From Streptantibioticus parmotrematis (GTDB lineage: Bacteria; Actinomycetota; Actinomycetes; Streptomycetales; Streptomycetaceae), in the NCBI RefSeq assembly GCF_019890615.1, contig NZ_JAINVZ010000035.1, positions 1 to 48,676 of the forward strand: a stretch of 48,676 nucleotides of DNA, in the 5' to 3' direction. A model generated the notes under the pieces. The model saw nothing but the letters and a program-made list of their open reading frames with translations. It had not been told where the DNA came from and did no database searches. The translations under genes and the position numbers were made by a program. This document shows, in pieces, positions 30,574 through 38,866 of the stretch; position 1 is the first letter of the stretch, and each line of letters begins with the position of its first letter.

Positions 30574-31125
30574 ATGATGTTACAACTGCGAACCGGCAAC
30601 CGGATGGCGGCCCTGACCGTCGTCCTGGCCGGCGTGCTCACCGCCTGCGGTACGCACACAGCGAGCGCGCCGCCACCCAGCCCGGCAGCCACCACCACCT
30701 CGGCCGACCCGGAAGCGAGCGCGAAGGCGGCCGTCCTACAGGTCTACCGCGACATGTGGGACGCGGAAGACCGCGCCTACGCAACCGGCCAGATGAACGC
30801 TGACGTGCAGAAATACGCCACCGACAAGGCGTTGACCGACATCAAACTGACGGTGATCTACTACCAGGACTACGGGTCGGTCATGAAGGGCGAGCCTGTA
30901 CTGTCGCCGCGCGTCACCACGATCCAGACGAAGACCGATCCGTACACCGCGACGATCACCGACTGCGTGGACAGCAGCCACTACATCGAGGTCAACGCCA
31001 AGACTGGCAAGCCCGTTCCAGTCACGGGCGGATCCCACCGACACGTGGTCACCTCCACGGCCCGTACCGTCGGCGGCGTCTGGATGATCCTCAGCTCCGT
31101 CATCGACCGGAAGCGGACATGCTGA
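30574..31125 (+). CDS. Exported lipoprotein (183 aa)
   Basis: ATG 30574 behind GGAGGGAAACCG (MMLQLRTGNRMAALTVV). The signal peptide ends in the lipobox LTAC, so Cys becomes the lipidated first residue. A Thr/Ser/Pro linker follows, then a domain of about 130 residues (AAVLQVYRDMWDAEDRAYATG, later DCVDSSHYIEVN, then VGGVWMILSSVI) that has the feel of an NTF2-like fold. Similar lipoproteins occur in Streptomyces plasmids and secretion loci next to a secreted partner. The stop overlaps the next gene by seven bases, so the pair is coupled. Confidence 0.75.
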   Translation: MMLQLRTGNRMAALTVVLAGVLTACGTHTASAPPPSPAATTTSADPEASAKAAVLQVYRDMWDAEDRAYATGQMNADVQKYATDKALTDIKLTVIYYQDYGSVMKGEPVLSPRVTTIQTKTDPYTATITDCVDSSHYIEVNAKTGKPVPVTGGSHRHVVTSTARTVGGVWMILSSVIDRKRTC

Positions 31126-32072
31126 CCGCGCCGCTGGCCGTCGCCGCGACCGTCGTGGGCTTGCTCCTCACCACCGCTCCAGGCGCTTACGCCGACTCCG
31201 GGGGCGGCGGCAGTGTCGTCTGTCCGCCGGAGAAACTCGACTGCCGAGTGACCGCCACCGGCCCTGGCACCTCCTCATCAGGGTCCGCCGGGCACAGCGG
31301 TAGTTCCAGTCGAGGCGGGTCCGTTCCGGCGTGCAAAATCGAAGGCGCCGCCGTCCCGTGCCACCGCGACGACATCGGCGACTTCAACCCCTCTGACGCC
31401 TGCTACTGGGCTCCGCTGTCGCCGCAGCCTCCGGCCGGTGACCCCCTGTGGCGCCTCGCCACCGGCCTGCCCGCGGACTGGAAGCCCGGCCCGAACCAGG
31501 GCGAGTTGTACAACGTGGTGTGCCCTGGGGCCGGGCGCGAGGTTGATGGTGGGACGTTCTGGTCGGCGAGGCCGCCTGCGCAGGCCGGGCCGGACCTGGC
31601 CGCCCTGGCGCGGCAGGCGGTGAGCAGGATGCGGCTCGCGCCGCCGGCCATCGGTATCGATCCGCAGCCGTCCGGGATGGGGCTGGTGGGGATGCCGGTG
31701 TGGATGTGGAACAAGCCCGGGGCGACCACGACCGGCCCGGCGTCGGCGAGTGCGTCGGCGGGAGGGGTGACGGTCACCGCGACCGCCACGGTCGCGAACG
31801 TGACGTGGTCGATGGGCGACGGTAAGACCGTGGTGTGCACGAGCCCCGGTGAGCCCTACCAGGCTTCGTATGGTAAGGCGATGTCGCCGACCTGCGGGTA
31901 CATGTACCAGCAGACCAGCGCCGATCAGCCCGGCGGCAAGTACCACGTCACCGCCACCACGACCTGGAACGTCCACTGGGCCGGTGCCGGTCAGGAAGGC
32001 GACCTCACCGTCACCCGCGGCCCCGCAGCTGTGGACATCGCGATCGGCGAAGCTCAGGTCCTCGGCTCTTGA
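31119..32072 (+). CDS. Secreted Cys-containing protein (317 aa)
   Basis: ATG 31119 overlaps the lipoprotein stop. Signal peptide: APLAVAATVVGLLLTTAPGAYA, cleavage likely after AYA. The mature part starts with a Gly/Ser-rich region, then CKIEGAAVPCHRDD and CYWAPLSPQPPAGDP. The second half is strand-rich with Thr/Ala repeats (VTVTATATVANVTWSMGDGKTVVC, then YHVTATTTWNVHWAG), like an Ig or PKD-type extracellular domain. Cys are paired in number, as expected for an exported protein. Together with the lipoprotein it could form a surface complex at the site of mating or act in surface exclusion; that is inference. Confidence 0.78.
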   Translation: MLTAPLAVAATVVGLLLTTAPGAYADSGGGGSVVCPPEKLDCRVTATGPGTSSSGSAGHSGSSSRGGSVPACKIEGAAVPCHRDDIGDFNPSDACYWAPLSPQPPAGDPLWRLATGLPADWKPGPNQGELYNVVCPGAGREVDGGTFWSARPPAQAGPDLAALARQAVSRMRLAPPAIGIDPQPSGMGLVGMPVWMWNKPGATTTGPASASASAGGVTVTATATVANVTWSMGDGKTVVCTSPGEPYQASYGKAMSPTCGYMYQQTSADQPGGKYHVTATTTWNVHWAGAGQEGDLTVTRGPAAVDIAIGEAQVLGS

Positions 32073-32151
32073 AAGAGCTTCTGCACCCGCAACTGACTCA
32101 CCGTTCCCTGCGGCCGCGCCCGGCCGCTGGGCACCCGCATTGGAGCGCCCG

Positions 32152-32895
32152 TTGCCCTACGAGGCCCGCGATCTGAACCTGACCGATCCGACGAAGGGTT
32201 ACCTGCACTTCGTCCTGTACACCGAGGCACGCCTCGGCGTCGCCACGTCGTCGCTGAACGCCGAGCTGGACATCGAGGCGCAGCAGACCGTGACACCTCA
32301 CTTCCAGGAGTGGCTGAGCAGGCTGGTGCCTTGCGAGCCGAACGCGATGCACTGCACCCTCGTGACACCGATGGACATCCCGACCCTGTTCCTCCCATGC
32401 GCCACGCAGGACAAGGGAAACCCGTCGGCCGCCGAAGCTGGCTGCACGTGCCGCAAGACCTTCTATGACCCCCAGTTCGGGCTGCCCGTCGTCGCCGAAC
32501 ACTTCAAACACACGGGTACCGGCGGCACGGATCAATGGAGCTACCAGACTTACGCTCCGCTCGAACTGCGCCCCGACGACAGCTTCAGCCGCTTTCACAC
32601 CGGCCGCGGCCTGTTCTGGGCCCGGACGGAAAAGGGCGACCTTTCGATACTTCCGCAGCGCCGCGCCCTGGGTTACAACCTCGGGTACAACGGCGGCGGC
32701 CCGCACGCTCTGGCCGCCTACCTCACCCAGGTCGCCACCACCGACGGGCAGAACACGACCGCCGGCGCCCAGTACGAGGACGCGCACCCGGCGATCCTCG
32801 CGTGGACGCAGAGCAGCGCGGCGGACCGTGGCACGAACGAACTGTCCCTCAGCGACCTCGAGGCCATGATGGCGAGCTGGCCTCAAGACCGCTGA
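32152..32895 (+). CDS. Hypothetical protein (247 aa), start uncertain
   Basis: I chose the TTG at 32152, six bases after GGAG; the frame is open back to 31849 but that part overlaps the previous gene. The product has YEARDLNLTDPTKGYLHFVLYTEARLGV, a Cys cluster (CEPNAMHC, CATQDKG, GCTCRKTF), and ends SLSDLEAMMASWPQDR. It has no signal peptide with this start. The acidic, strand/helix mixed sequence and the Cys/His content could mean a metal site. It is followed at once by a perfect hairpin, so it ends the 30.5-32.9 kb unit. No family recognised. Confidence 0.6.
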   Translation: MPYEARDLNLTDPTKGYLHFVLYTEARLGVATSSLNAELDIEAQQTVTPHFQEWLSRLVPCEPNAMHCTLVTPMDIPTLFLPCATQDKGNPSAAEAGCTCRKTFYDPQFGLPVVAEHFKHTGTGGTDQWSYQTYAPLELRPDDSFSRFHTGRGLFWARTEKGDLSILPQRRALGYNLGYNGGGPHALAAYLTQVATTDGQNTTAGAQYEDAHPAILAWTQSSAADRGTNELSLSDLEAMMASWPQDR

Positions 32896-32896
32896 C

Positions 32897-32939
32897 CGTG
32901 CCGACGCCCACTGACCTGATGCCCGTGGGCGTCGGCACG
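32897..32939 (+). terminator. Perfect 15-bp terminator hairpin
   Basis: CGTGCCGACGCCCAC (32897-32911) and its exact complement GTGGGCGTCGGCACG (32925-32939), two bases after the stop codon at 32895. Confidence 0.82.
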
Positions 32940-32995
32940 TTCGGACCGGAGATTGTGCCGTCTCCCACGGGACGACGGGCGAAGTCACCGGGGCC

Positions 32996-33032
32996 GTCTC
33001 CGGGGACGTGGCCCGCCCGGGTCCCCGGAGAC
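32996..33032 (+). terminator. Second perfect hairpin, 12-bp arms
   Basis: GTCTCCGGGGAC (32996-33007) and GTCCCCGGAGAC (33021-33032). A tandem second terminator 57 bases after the first, or the control element of the small gene that starts at 33087. Confidence 0.6.
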
Positions 33033-33086
33033 GACGGAGACAGTGAGGGTGCAGGGGAAGCGATCCACCCAGGCACGGAGGCCCCG

Positions 33087-33383
33087 ATGGTCCGCCCGAC
33101 CCCGCACCCCTTGCCGGAGCAGCGCGAGCGCCTGGAGCAGATCGTTGACGCGATCCGGCTACGGATGGCGCTGTACCCGTCGCAGAAGCCGCCGTCCGTT
33201 CAGCGCCGCTCCCGATCACGGCAGCTCTGCGGTTCGCCGACATGGTGTGCGCGAGGTGCGCGCGAGACAAGTCCCGGTGCCCCCGCAAGCGGGGCAGGAG
33301 TACGACCGGGGCCGCCCCTCGCTCCTGCCGTCACCGGTCTCCAGACCGCCCCGTCTGGTAGGACGACGTCGACCTCCCAGTGA
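33087..33383 (+). CDS. Small protein of unknown function (98 aa), possibly frameshifted
   Basis: ATG 33087 behind GGAGGCCCCG. The first 40 residues have good coding character (LPEQRERLEQIVDAIRLRMALYPSQKPP). After about 33210 a different frame looks better (PITAALRFADMVCARCARDKSRCPRKRG, with a Cys-x2-Cys...Cys site). One frameshift would join the helical start to this zinc-like end, so the gene may be broken. The listed end is the stop of the frame that starts at 33087. Confidence 0.42.
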   Translation: MVRPTPHPLPEQRERLEQIVDAIRLRMALYPSQKPPSVQRRSRSRQLCGSPTWCARGARETSPGAPASGAGVRPGPPLAPAVTGLQTAPSGRTTSTSQ

Positions 33384-33549
33384 GACAGGTCAGCGGGAAG
33401 CTGAACGGCATGGATTCAGCCACTGTTCGTAAATTGCCCGGCAGGTCTGGGACAGCTGCGAGTACGGTCGATCAGTTTGACGGCTGACGGCGGCAGCCGA
33501 CGGGAAGTGCCGGTCGGCGTGTCATCGCATCGCGGTGGGGGGTGGTTCG

Positions 33550-34093
33550 ATGGGCAGAACCGAGCAGGAAATCGAGAAGCAGTTCGCGCAGCTTCGGCAG
33601 AAGGTAAAGCTCGCCATGCCGAGGTACTCAAGCACGACGTCGACGACGACCAGTTCGCGGTGGCGTACGACCAGCTGATGAACGTCACTGGCGAACTGGT
33701 GGAGTTCGAGGCGACGATCCCTGAGCGTCTGGCCGCTCCCGATCGCCAGCGCAGCGAACGCATCGTGATGTGGTCCTGGCGTGCCCAGGCCGTCGTCGCA
33801 GCGGTGCTGATCGCGCTCGTCTTCATCCTCGACCGGTCGTGGTGGTGGCTGATCCTGCTGCTCCCGCACTTCGCGGAACCGTGGCCGGCTGCTTCCAAAA
33901 GGTCGACGCGGAAAACCACCGCGACCGCCGGGCCGGAGCCATCGCCCTGCACGTGGCCGCGCTCCTGGTGGCACTCATCAGCCTGAGCCTGATCAGCCGG
34001 TGGTTCCTGTTCGCCGTCGCCGTCCTCTGGTTGTTCGTCGCCGGTTGCAACGGGGAGGGTGCGGACACGGGTGAGAGGGGGGCACGGCGATGA
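33550..34093 (+). pseudogene. Membrane protein gene with two frameshifts
   Basis: Starts at ATG 33550 (MGRTEQEIEKQFAQLRQK). The coding trace then moves to a second frame (EVLKHDVDDDQFAVAYDQLMNVTGELVEF... and a hydrophobic helix AVVAAVLIALVFILDRSWWWLILLL). Near 33870 it moves to a third frame (GCFQKVDAENHRDRRAGAIALHVAALLVALISLSLISRWFLFAVAVLWLF). The pieces join into one plausible protein of about 180 residues with a helical cytosolic start and two pairs of membrane helices. The breaks are real indels, or sequencing errors limited to this stretch. The stop overlaps the next gene (ATGA). Confidence 0.62.
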
Positions 34094-35042
34094 GCGGCGA
34101 CTACAGCTACCAGGTTCACCGCCTGGAGAGCCAGAACGACGAGATAGAGCACGAGCTGCGCTCGAAGCTGGGAGACGTCGAAGACCTCGACTACGAGCTG
34201 CACGACATCCGCGGCGACATCCGCAGCGTCGAGGACGATCTCAGCAGCGTCAGCAGCAACCTCAGCGAACTCGACGACGACTTACGCAACCACATCCGGG
34301 ACACCGGGCAGGCCCTGAAACGGCTGACCGGCCGCGTCCAGGCCCTCGAGGCCCATCTCCTCGCCGCGGGCGGCGCGCCCCACGCCGACCTCGACACCCT
34401 CGACCCCCAATGGAAGAAACTTGCCAGAACCGCCAACCACGGCTGGCACGTGCGCTCCGGCCTGCTCAGTCCTCACCAACGCGACATACACCACAGCCAC
34501 ATCCGGGAGCACAACCACGCACTCCAACAGCGTGACGAGCACCGGGTGAAGGCAGTGGAAGCCGCCCGGACCCTGGCCAGCCAACCGCCTACGTCACGCG
34601 AGTTCCAACAGGCTTCACGGATTTCGCCACCTCCCGCAGCCTGGCGGAGCACAACGAGCAACGCGCCCACCAACTGGCCGACCGCGCCGCGACCGCCCAG
34701 AAGGTCCTCGACCAGGACGACGTGCTGCGCCAGGCGAAAGCATCGCTGATCGAACAAGGCGACAAGGCGCAGAAGAAACGGACCTGGCACCTGCGCAGCC
34801 GTCTGGCCGAGGTGATCCGCGACCGCGCCCTGCTGCCCATGTGGTTTGTCACCGTGCTCGGCCCCGTGCCGCCAGCACACAAAACGCAAGAGTGGATCGA
34901 TCTCGCCACCGAGATCCTGGCCTACCGGATCACCTACCAGATCACCGACCAGGTCGTCGCGCTTGATCTCGCTCCCGACGGGGACGTACCGCGTCGCACC
35001 CAGTGGTATAGAGAACTCACCGCAGGCCTGCGCCGTTGGTAA
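34090..35042 (+). pseudogene. Coiled-coil protein gene with one frameshift
   Basis: From ATG 34090 the frame encodes a strongly charged coiled coil (MSGDYSYQVHRLESQNDEIEHEL..., VEDDLSSVSSNLSELDDDLRNHI), then HGWHVRSGLLSPHQRDIHHSHI. Near 34600 the coding trace moves to the frame ending at 35042 (TSRSLAEHNEQRAHQLADRAATAQKVLDQDD, KAQKKRTWHLRSRLAEVI, PPAHKTQEWIDLATEILAYRITYQITD). Joined, it would be about 316 residues and mostly helical. As it stands it is split into a 219-aa product with a scrambled tail and an untranslated rest. It is coupled to the broken membrane-protein gene before it. Confidence 0.62.
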
Positions 35043-35433
35043 AAGCGGCTGCGGTGGCCTCCGCGTCTTGGGGGCGAATCACTGTCCAGTCGCCCGAGCG
35101 GCCGGTGCCCAGACGCTCGCCGATGCCTGCGAGGGCTTCGCGCAGGCGCACCTGCACGTCGTGGTTCTGGCCGCCTCGGGACGGCTACGGATCGCCATCG
35201 CGGGTGCTGGGGGCGCTCTGGCCCGGTTCTGTGGCTGTCTTCCACAGTTAGGTGGGCCAGGTGCGGAGGAGGTTGGCGGTGGTGGCTGCTGTGCTGTGGT
35301 CGGTGCGTAGGTGGTCGACGAGGGCGGTGATGTGGTGGGGTGCGGGTTTGACGTGTCGGCCGCTGTCGGGGTGCTGGCGCTCCACCGGGTGAGGAGGTGC
35401 CGGTCGATGAGGCTCGGTCGGTGGGAGAATCAC
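35017..35433 (-). pseudogene. Possible remnant of a minus-strand gene with two in-frame stops
   Basis: One minus-strand frame is open from 35433 to 35017 except for TAA at 35248-35250 and TAG at 35185-35187. The last segment reads VQVRLREALAGIGERL and WTVIRPQDAEATAAAF, which looks like true protein sequence. It overlaps the 3' end of the previous pseudogene by 26 bases. The remaining bases up to 35504 hold nothing I can name except a promoter and ribosome-binding site for the next gene. Weak evidence; it may be two short unrelated frames. Confidence 0.25.
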
Positions 35434-35504
35434 CGTCTATCCAACAAGTTCTTCGGGCGGGGCGGACGTGATACGCGCCCGGCCTTGACAGGAGGAGGTG
35501 TTCG

Positions 35505-36503
35505 TTGGCCGACGTGAGGGTCCGTTGTCCGAGCTGTCCTGATCACCCTGTGCTCAACGCGCCCGAGGACACTGATACCCGCAAGTGCATCCGCTGCCAG
35601 GGCGATCACCGCTGGCTGTCTGAACCTCATCCGAGCGATCACCTGTGCGGGGTATGCCGGAGCGAGTGCCCGGTCTGCCACGCGCCCAACGGGCCCGGGA
35701 AGAGCGGTGTTTGCCGGGACTGCTCGCGTCAGTGCCGGCGTTGCGGGGGCACGGTGCCTGAGCGTGAAGCCGAGGTGGAGACCGTCGCACCACGACCCGG
35801 TAGTTCCCGAACCCGGCTCCGGTTTTCCGCGACCTGGTCGCGGACCCTGTGTGACCGGTGCCTGCAGGGGTTCCGTAACGAGGAGGAGCAAGTCCTTGCC
35901 GCATTTCCCGCGAAGCTGCTGCGGGCCTGCGGCGGTCACCCCCCTCACGCGGTCTACGAGGTGCGCCGTCAGCTCTCCAGCGGCGTGAAGGTCCACCGGC
36001 TGGTCGACCGGGTCGAACGCCGCTGGTCCCTGGGATGGGCCCACCGGCCCTTGAGGCGGGAAGCCGACGAGGAGACAACCGCCTACGAACCGGCCGACGT
36101 TGCCCTGTGGCTCGTCGCTCCCACCGCCTGCCGGGGCGGGTGCGAAGACGGCTGGGATCCCAGCAACCCGGACCGGCCCTGCGCCACCTGCCAGCCCCGT
36201 ACACCGCACCGGCCCATCGTCGAGCGCAGCGAGACTGCTGCCGACATGGCCGCCACGGCCCGCCAGGCGGCGCGCGCGGCCAAGTCGGCCACCACGCCAG
36301 GAGAGTATGTTCCGGCCGATTCCACCGAGGACGCGGACGTCCGCGTGCGACGCGTTCACGCCTTGATAGAGCAGAAGCGGACCCGGAAGGCGACCGAGCG
36401 CCGGCCCGAAATCAGCATCGCGGAAGAGCAGGCAGACCCTGTGTGGGCCGCCGCACTGCAACGTGCACGCCGGGAGCGCCGCCGCCCGCTTGACGGCTCA
36501 TGA
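35505..36503 (+). CDS. Multi-zinc-ribbon protein (332 aa)
   Basis: TTG 35505 behind GGAGGAGG (MADVRVRCPSCPDHP). At least six Cys-x2-Cys pairs stand in the first 120 residues (CPSC, CIRC, CGVC, CPVC, CRDC, CRRC, CDRC), and two more later (CRGGC, CATC). This gives three or four zinc sites of the ribbon or LIM/RING-like kind. The middle (LAAFPAKLLRACGG, VHRLVDRVERRWSLGWAHRPL) and C-terminus (Arg/Ala-rich helices, RARRERRRPL) are basic and helical. It is probably DNA- or RNA-binding. It is the first gene of a rightward unit with the DciA-like and DnaB-like genes, so a role in replication is likely but not shown. Confidence 0.75.
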   Translation: MADVRVRCPSCPDHPVLNAPEDTDTRKCIRCQGDHRWLSEPHPSDHLCGVCRSECPVCHAPNGPGKSGVCRDCSRQCRRCGGTVPEREAEVETVAPRPGSSRTRLRFSATWSRTLCDRCLQGFRNEEEQVLAAFPAKLLRACGGHPPHAVYEVRRQLSSGVKVHRLVDRVERRWSLGWAHRPLRREADEETTAYEPADVALWLVAPTACRGGCEDGWDPSNPDRPCATCQPRTPHRPIVERSETAADMAATARQAARAAKSATTPGEYVPADSTEDADVRVRRVHALIEQKRTRKATERRPEISIAEEQADPVWAAALQRARRERRRPLDGS

Positions 36504-36552
36504 TCTCGTCAGCGCCGACGCTGGCCCCGATGCCGCACCGCCCTGGAGACGT

Positions 36553-37173
36553 ATGGTGAGTCCAATGCCCCCGAAGGGGCGCGACCTTGCGCTGATCGCG
36601 TTGCGCGCAGCACGCGAGAGCGCTGGTCGCAGAGCGGTCCACCCCGGCCGAGCGCCGGTTGACAACCGGCCGCTGTTCAGCCGCAGCAATCCTCAGCTGA
36701 TCGGCCAGCTCATCTGCGAGATGATCGAAAGCCGCGGATGGGCGAGCGCAGATCCGCTGACCGCCTGGTGGCGTACAGCCGTCGATCACGTAATCGCTGA
36801 GCACGCCGAACCAACGGCGTTCGATCCGGTGGCTGGCAATCTCGTGGTGCGCGCAGACTCAATCGCCTGGGCCACCCAGCTGCGCCTGCTGGCCCCCCAA
36901 CTCGTCGAACGCCTCACAACCCCGCCAGGCGGATCCTCCGTGCGCACCATCACCATCTACGGTCCGAAACGCGGCACATATCAGCAAGTGCTGCCGCAAC
37001 TTCCGTCGGGCGCCCGCGCACCCGAGCGGCGGGCCGTGGCTGAGCCTCCGGTGGACGCCGCCATCGAAGCAGCCCGTGCACGGCAAGCGCACTCGGCAAT
37101 CCGCGAGCCAGTCCGGGAGTTCGCCCAGGCCCGAAGCCTTCTGGCTTCTGGACGAGGCCATAGGCCGTGGTGA
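36553..37173 (+). CDS. DciA/DUF721-like helicase-loader candidate (206 aa)
   Basis: ATG 36553 behind CTGGAGACGT. The N-terminus is basic (PPKGRDLALIALRAARESAGRR). The core matches the DUF721/DciA pattern: WWRTAVDHVIAEHAEPTAFDPVAGNLVVRADSIAWATQLRLLAPQLVERL, here broken only for description, i.e. Trp-x-x-Val...Ile-Ala-x-His, a Leu-x-Val strand, then Ser-x-x-Trp-Ala-x-Gln-Leu. DciA proteins load or stimulate the DnaB replicative helicase in bacteria lacking DnaC. The next gene, 68 bases downstream, is a DnaB-type helicase, so the context strongly supports the assignment. The C-terminus is extended and Ala/Arg-rich. The start could also be ATG 36565. Confidence 0.75.
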   Translation: MVSPMPPKGRDLALIALRAARESAGRRAVHPGRAPVDNRPLFSRSNPQLIGQLICEMIESRGWASADPLTAWWRTAVDHVIAEHAEPTAFDPVAGNLVVRADSIAWATQLRLLAPQLVERLTTPPGGSSVRTITIYGPKRGTYQQVLPQLPSGARAPERRAVAEPPVDAAIEAARARQAHSAIREPVREFAQARSLLASGRGHRPW

Positions 37174-37241
37174 CGCGTTGACCGCGCCTTTGCTACGCCG
37201 TAGGCCGCCGACCGAGACCGCACACGACATAGGAGGCTCAT

Positions 37242-38573
37242 GTGGCTGATGACGGCCAGTCACTCCACGATATCTCGGCAGAGAAGAACGTCTTGCGCGC
37301 CATGCTGCTTTCACCGGCGGTTGTCGCTGATGTTGTGGAAATCTTGCACGGCTCTGATTTCTACCGTCCTGCCCACGACCTGATTTACACCTCACTCCTG
37401 GCCTTGTACGCGCGAAACGAGCGCGGAGACATCTCAGCCCTCACTGCGCTCTTGACGGAACAGCAACTGGAAAGCGCAGGAGGAGCCGATTACCTCCACT
37501 CGCTGCTCGAAAGCACATCGAAAGGTAAACATAGTTGGCGCAGGGACGCCCAACGTATCCAGAAGCTTTCCGTCGTAAGGCGCACTCAGGCTGCCGCGGT
37601 CCACATCGAGGGGATGGTCAGCGACGCGACCACCGAGAACCTCGATCGCATCGCAGACGAAGCGCAGGCAGAAATCTTCGCCGCGACCACCCGCCACGCA
37701 GGCATACCGCCAGCCCTCGCGATCGCAGAAGTCCTCGACGGCACTCTGGATCAACTGGAGGCCCTTGCCAGCACTGCGGGAGCGAACCCGGGCGTACCGA
37801 CTGGGTTCGACGATCTCGACGCACTCACCGGAGGAGGGCTCCATCCCGGTCACCTCGTGGTCATCGCCGGTCGGCCAGCCATGGGCAAGACCACCCTTGC
37901 TCTGGACTTCCTGCGCAGCGCAAGCATCACCCACGGTCTCCCGGCGGCTCTGTTCACCCTGGAATCGAACCGGCACGAAATCGCCATGCGGGTGTGCAGC
38001 GCCGAATCCCGAGTCGCACTTCACCACATGCGCTCCGGCAACATGACGGAAGATGACTGGACCCGACTGGCAAGGAAAATGCCGGACATCTCGGCAGCCC
38101 CTCTCTATATCCAGGACGGAGCGTACGGAACATTTGTTGACCTGCGCCCCCAGTGTCGGCGACTGGTCGCCCAGCGCGATGTACGTCTAATCGTGATCGA
38201 TGGATTGCACACTCTCACCTACGGCACTCGGCCCTTCGCCTCCCGCTACGAAGAAGTATCCGAGATCTCGCGATGCCTCAAGTTGCTCGCCAAGGAACTC
38301 GGCGTCACAGTCGTCGCCACGTCCCAGCTCAACCGCGGCCCCGAACAACGCGTGGACAAAAAGCCCCTGCTGTCAGATCTGAGAGACTCCGGTGCTCTGG
38401 AGGATAATGCAGATCTAGCTATCCTCATTCACCGGGAGGACGCCTATGATAAGGAAAGTCCTCGAGCGGGTGAGGCTGACCTCATTGTTGCAAAGCACCG
38501 GAACGGCCCAACGGCAACAATTACCGTGGCTGCACAAAATCACTATTCAAGGTACGTGGAAATTGCGCGGTAG
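37242..38573 (+). CDS. DnaB-type replicative helicase (443 aa)
   Basis: GTG 37242 behind AGGAGGCTCAT. The N-terminal domain begins SLHDISAEKNVLRAMLLSPAVVADVVEIL, as in DnaB. The RecA-like motor has Walker A GRPAMGKTTLAL (about residue 210), FTLESNRHEIAMR, Walker B LIVIDGLHTL, VVATSQLNRGPEQR and the DnaB-specific LSDLRDSGALEDNADL with HRED. Length and motifs are complete, so it should be active. With the winged-helix Rep it mirrors the two-gene replication system of linear Streptomyces plasmids such as pSLA2. The last 300 bases before 38573 are AT-richer than the rest of the window, which may reflect a different history. Confidence 0.92.
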   Translation: MADDGQSLHDISAEKNVLRAMLLSPAVVADVVEILHGSDFYRPAHDLIYTSLLALYARNERGDISALTALLTEQQLESAGGADYLHSLLESTSKGKHSWRRDAQRIQKLSVVRRTQAAAVHIEGMVSDATTENLDRIADEAQAEIFAATTRHAGIPPALAIAEVLDGTLDQLEALASTAGANPGVPTGFDDLDALTGGGLHPGHLVVIAGRPAMGKTTLALDFLRSASITHGLPAALFTLESNRHEIAMRVCSAESRVALHHMRSGNMTEDDWTRLARKMPDISAAPLYIQDGAYGTFVDLRPQCRRLVAQRDVRLIVIDGLHTLTYGTRPFASRYEEVSEISRCLKLLAKELGVTVVATSQLNRGPEQRVDKKPLLSDLRDSGALEDNADLAILIHREDAYDKESPRAGEADLIVAKHRNGPTATITVAAQNHYSRYVEIAR

Positions 38574-38866
38574 GTCATCTGACTCCTGTAGCGTCTAAAA
38601 TTCCGTGTCATCTTCTCGGTCGTCGCCTCATATCGACGTTATGTCGCAGGTCGGCGGTGTGTATCGAACGAGGGTACTGAGCAAGTGACACGGCTCGCGC
38701 GAATGCCCAGGGCACAGACGTGGCAGATGACACAACCCGCGACAACCTGCAATCCTGTTCGTCCCGCGCCTTCCCGCCCACAGACGAGCCGTTGTGCGTC
38801 ATGATGGAAGCGGCCCATGAACACCGCATCCTTCGAACATCCCGGGGCCGCGAGTAGAAGGACACC
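38574..38866. other. Intergenic region upstream of the DprA-like gene
   Basis: About 290 bases. It should hold the promoter of the DprA-ComF pair. One short rightward frame (38720-38857) is listed separately. No strong hairpin was found after the helicase gene. Confidence 0.45.
38720..38857 (+). CDS. Doubtful short frame (45 aa)
   Basis: GTG 38720 (MADDTTRDNLQSCSSRAF) with AGGG seven bases upstream, ending nine bases before the DprA-like gene. Composition is coding-like (TDEPLCVMMEAAHEHRILR). The tight spacing to the next gene supports it, but nothing else does. It could be a leader peptide. Confidence 0.3.
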   Translation: MADDTTRDNLQSCSSRAFPPTDEPLCVMMEAAHEHRILRTSRGRE

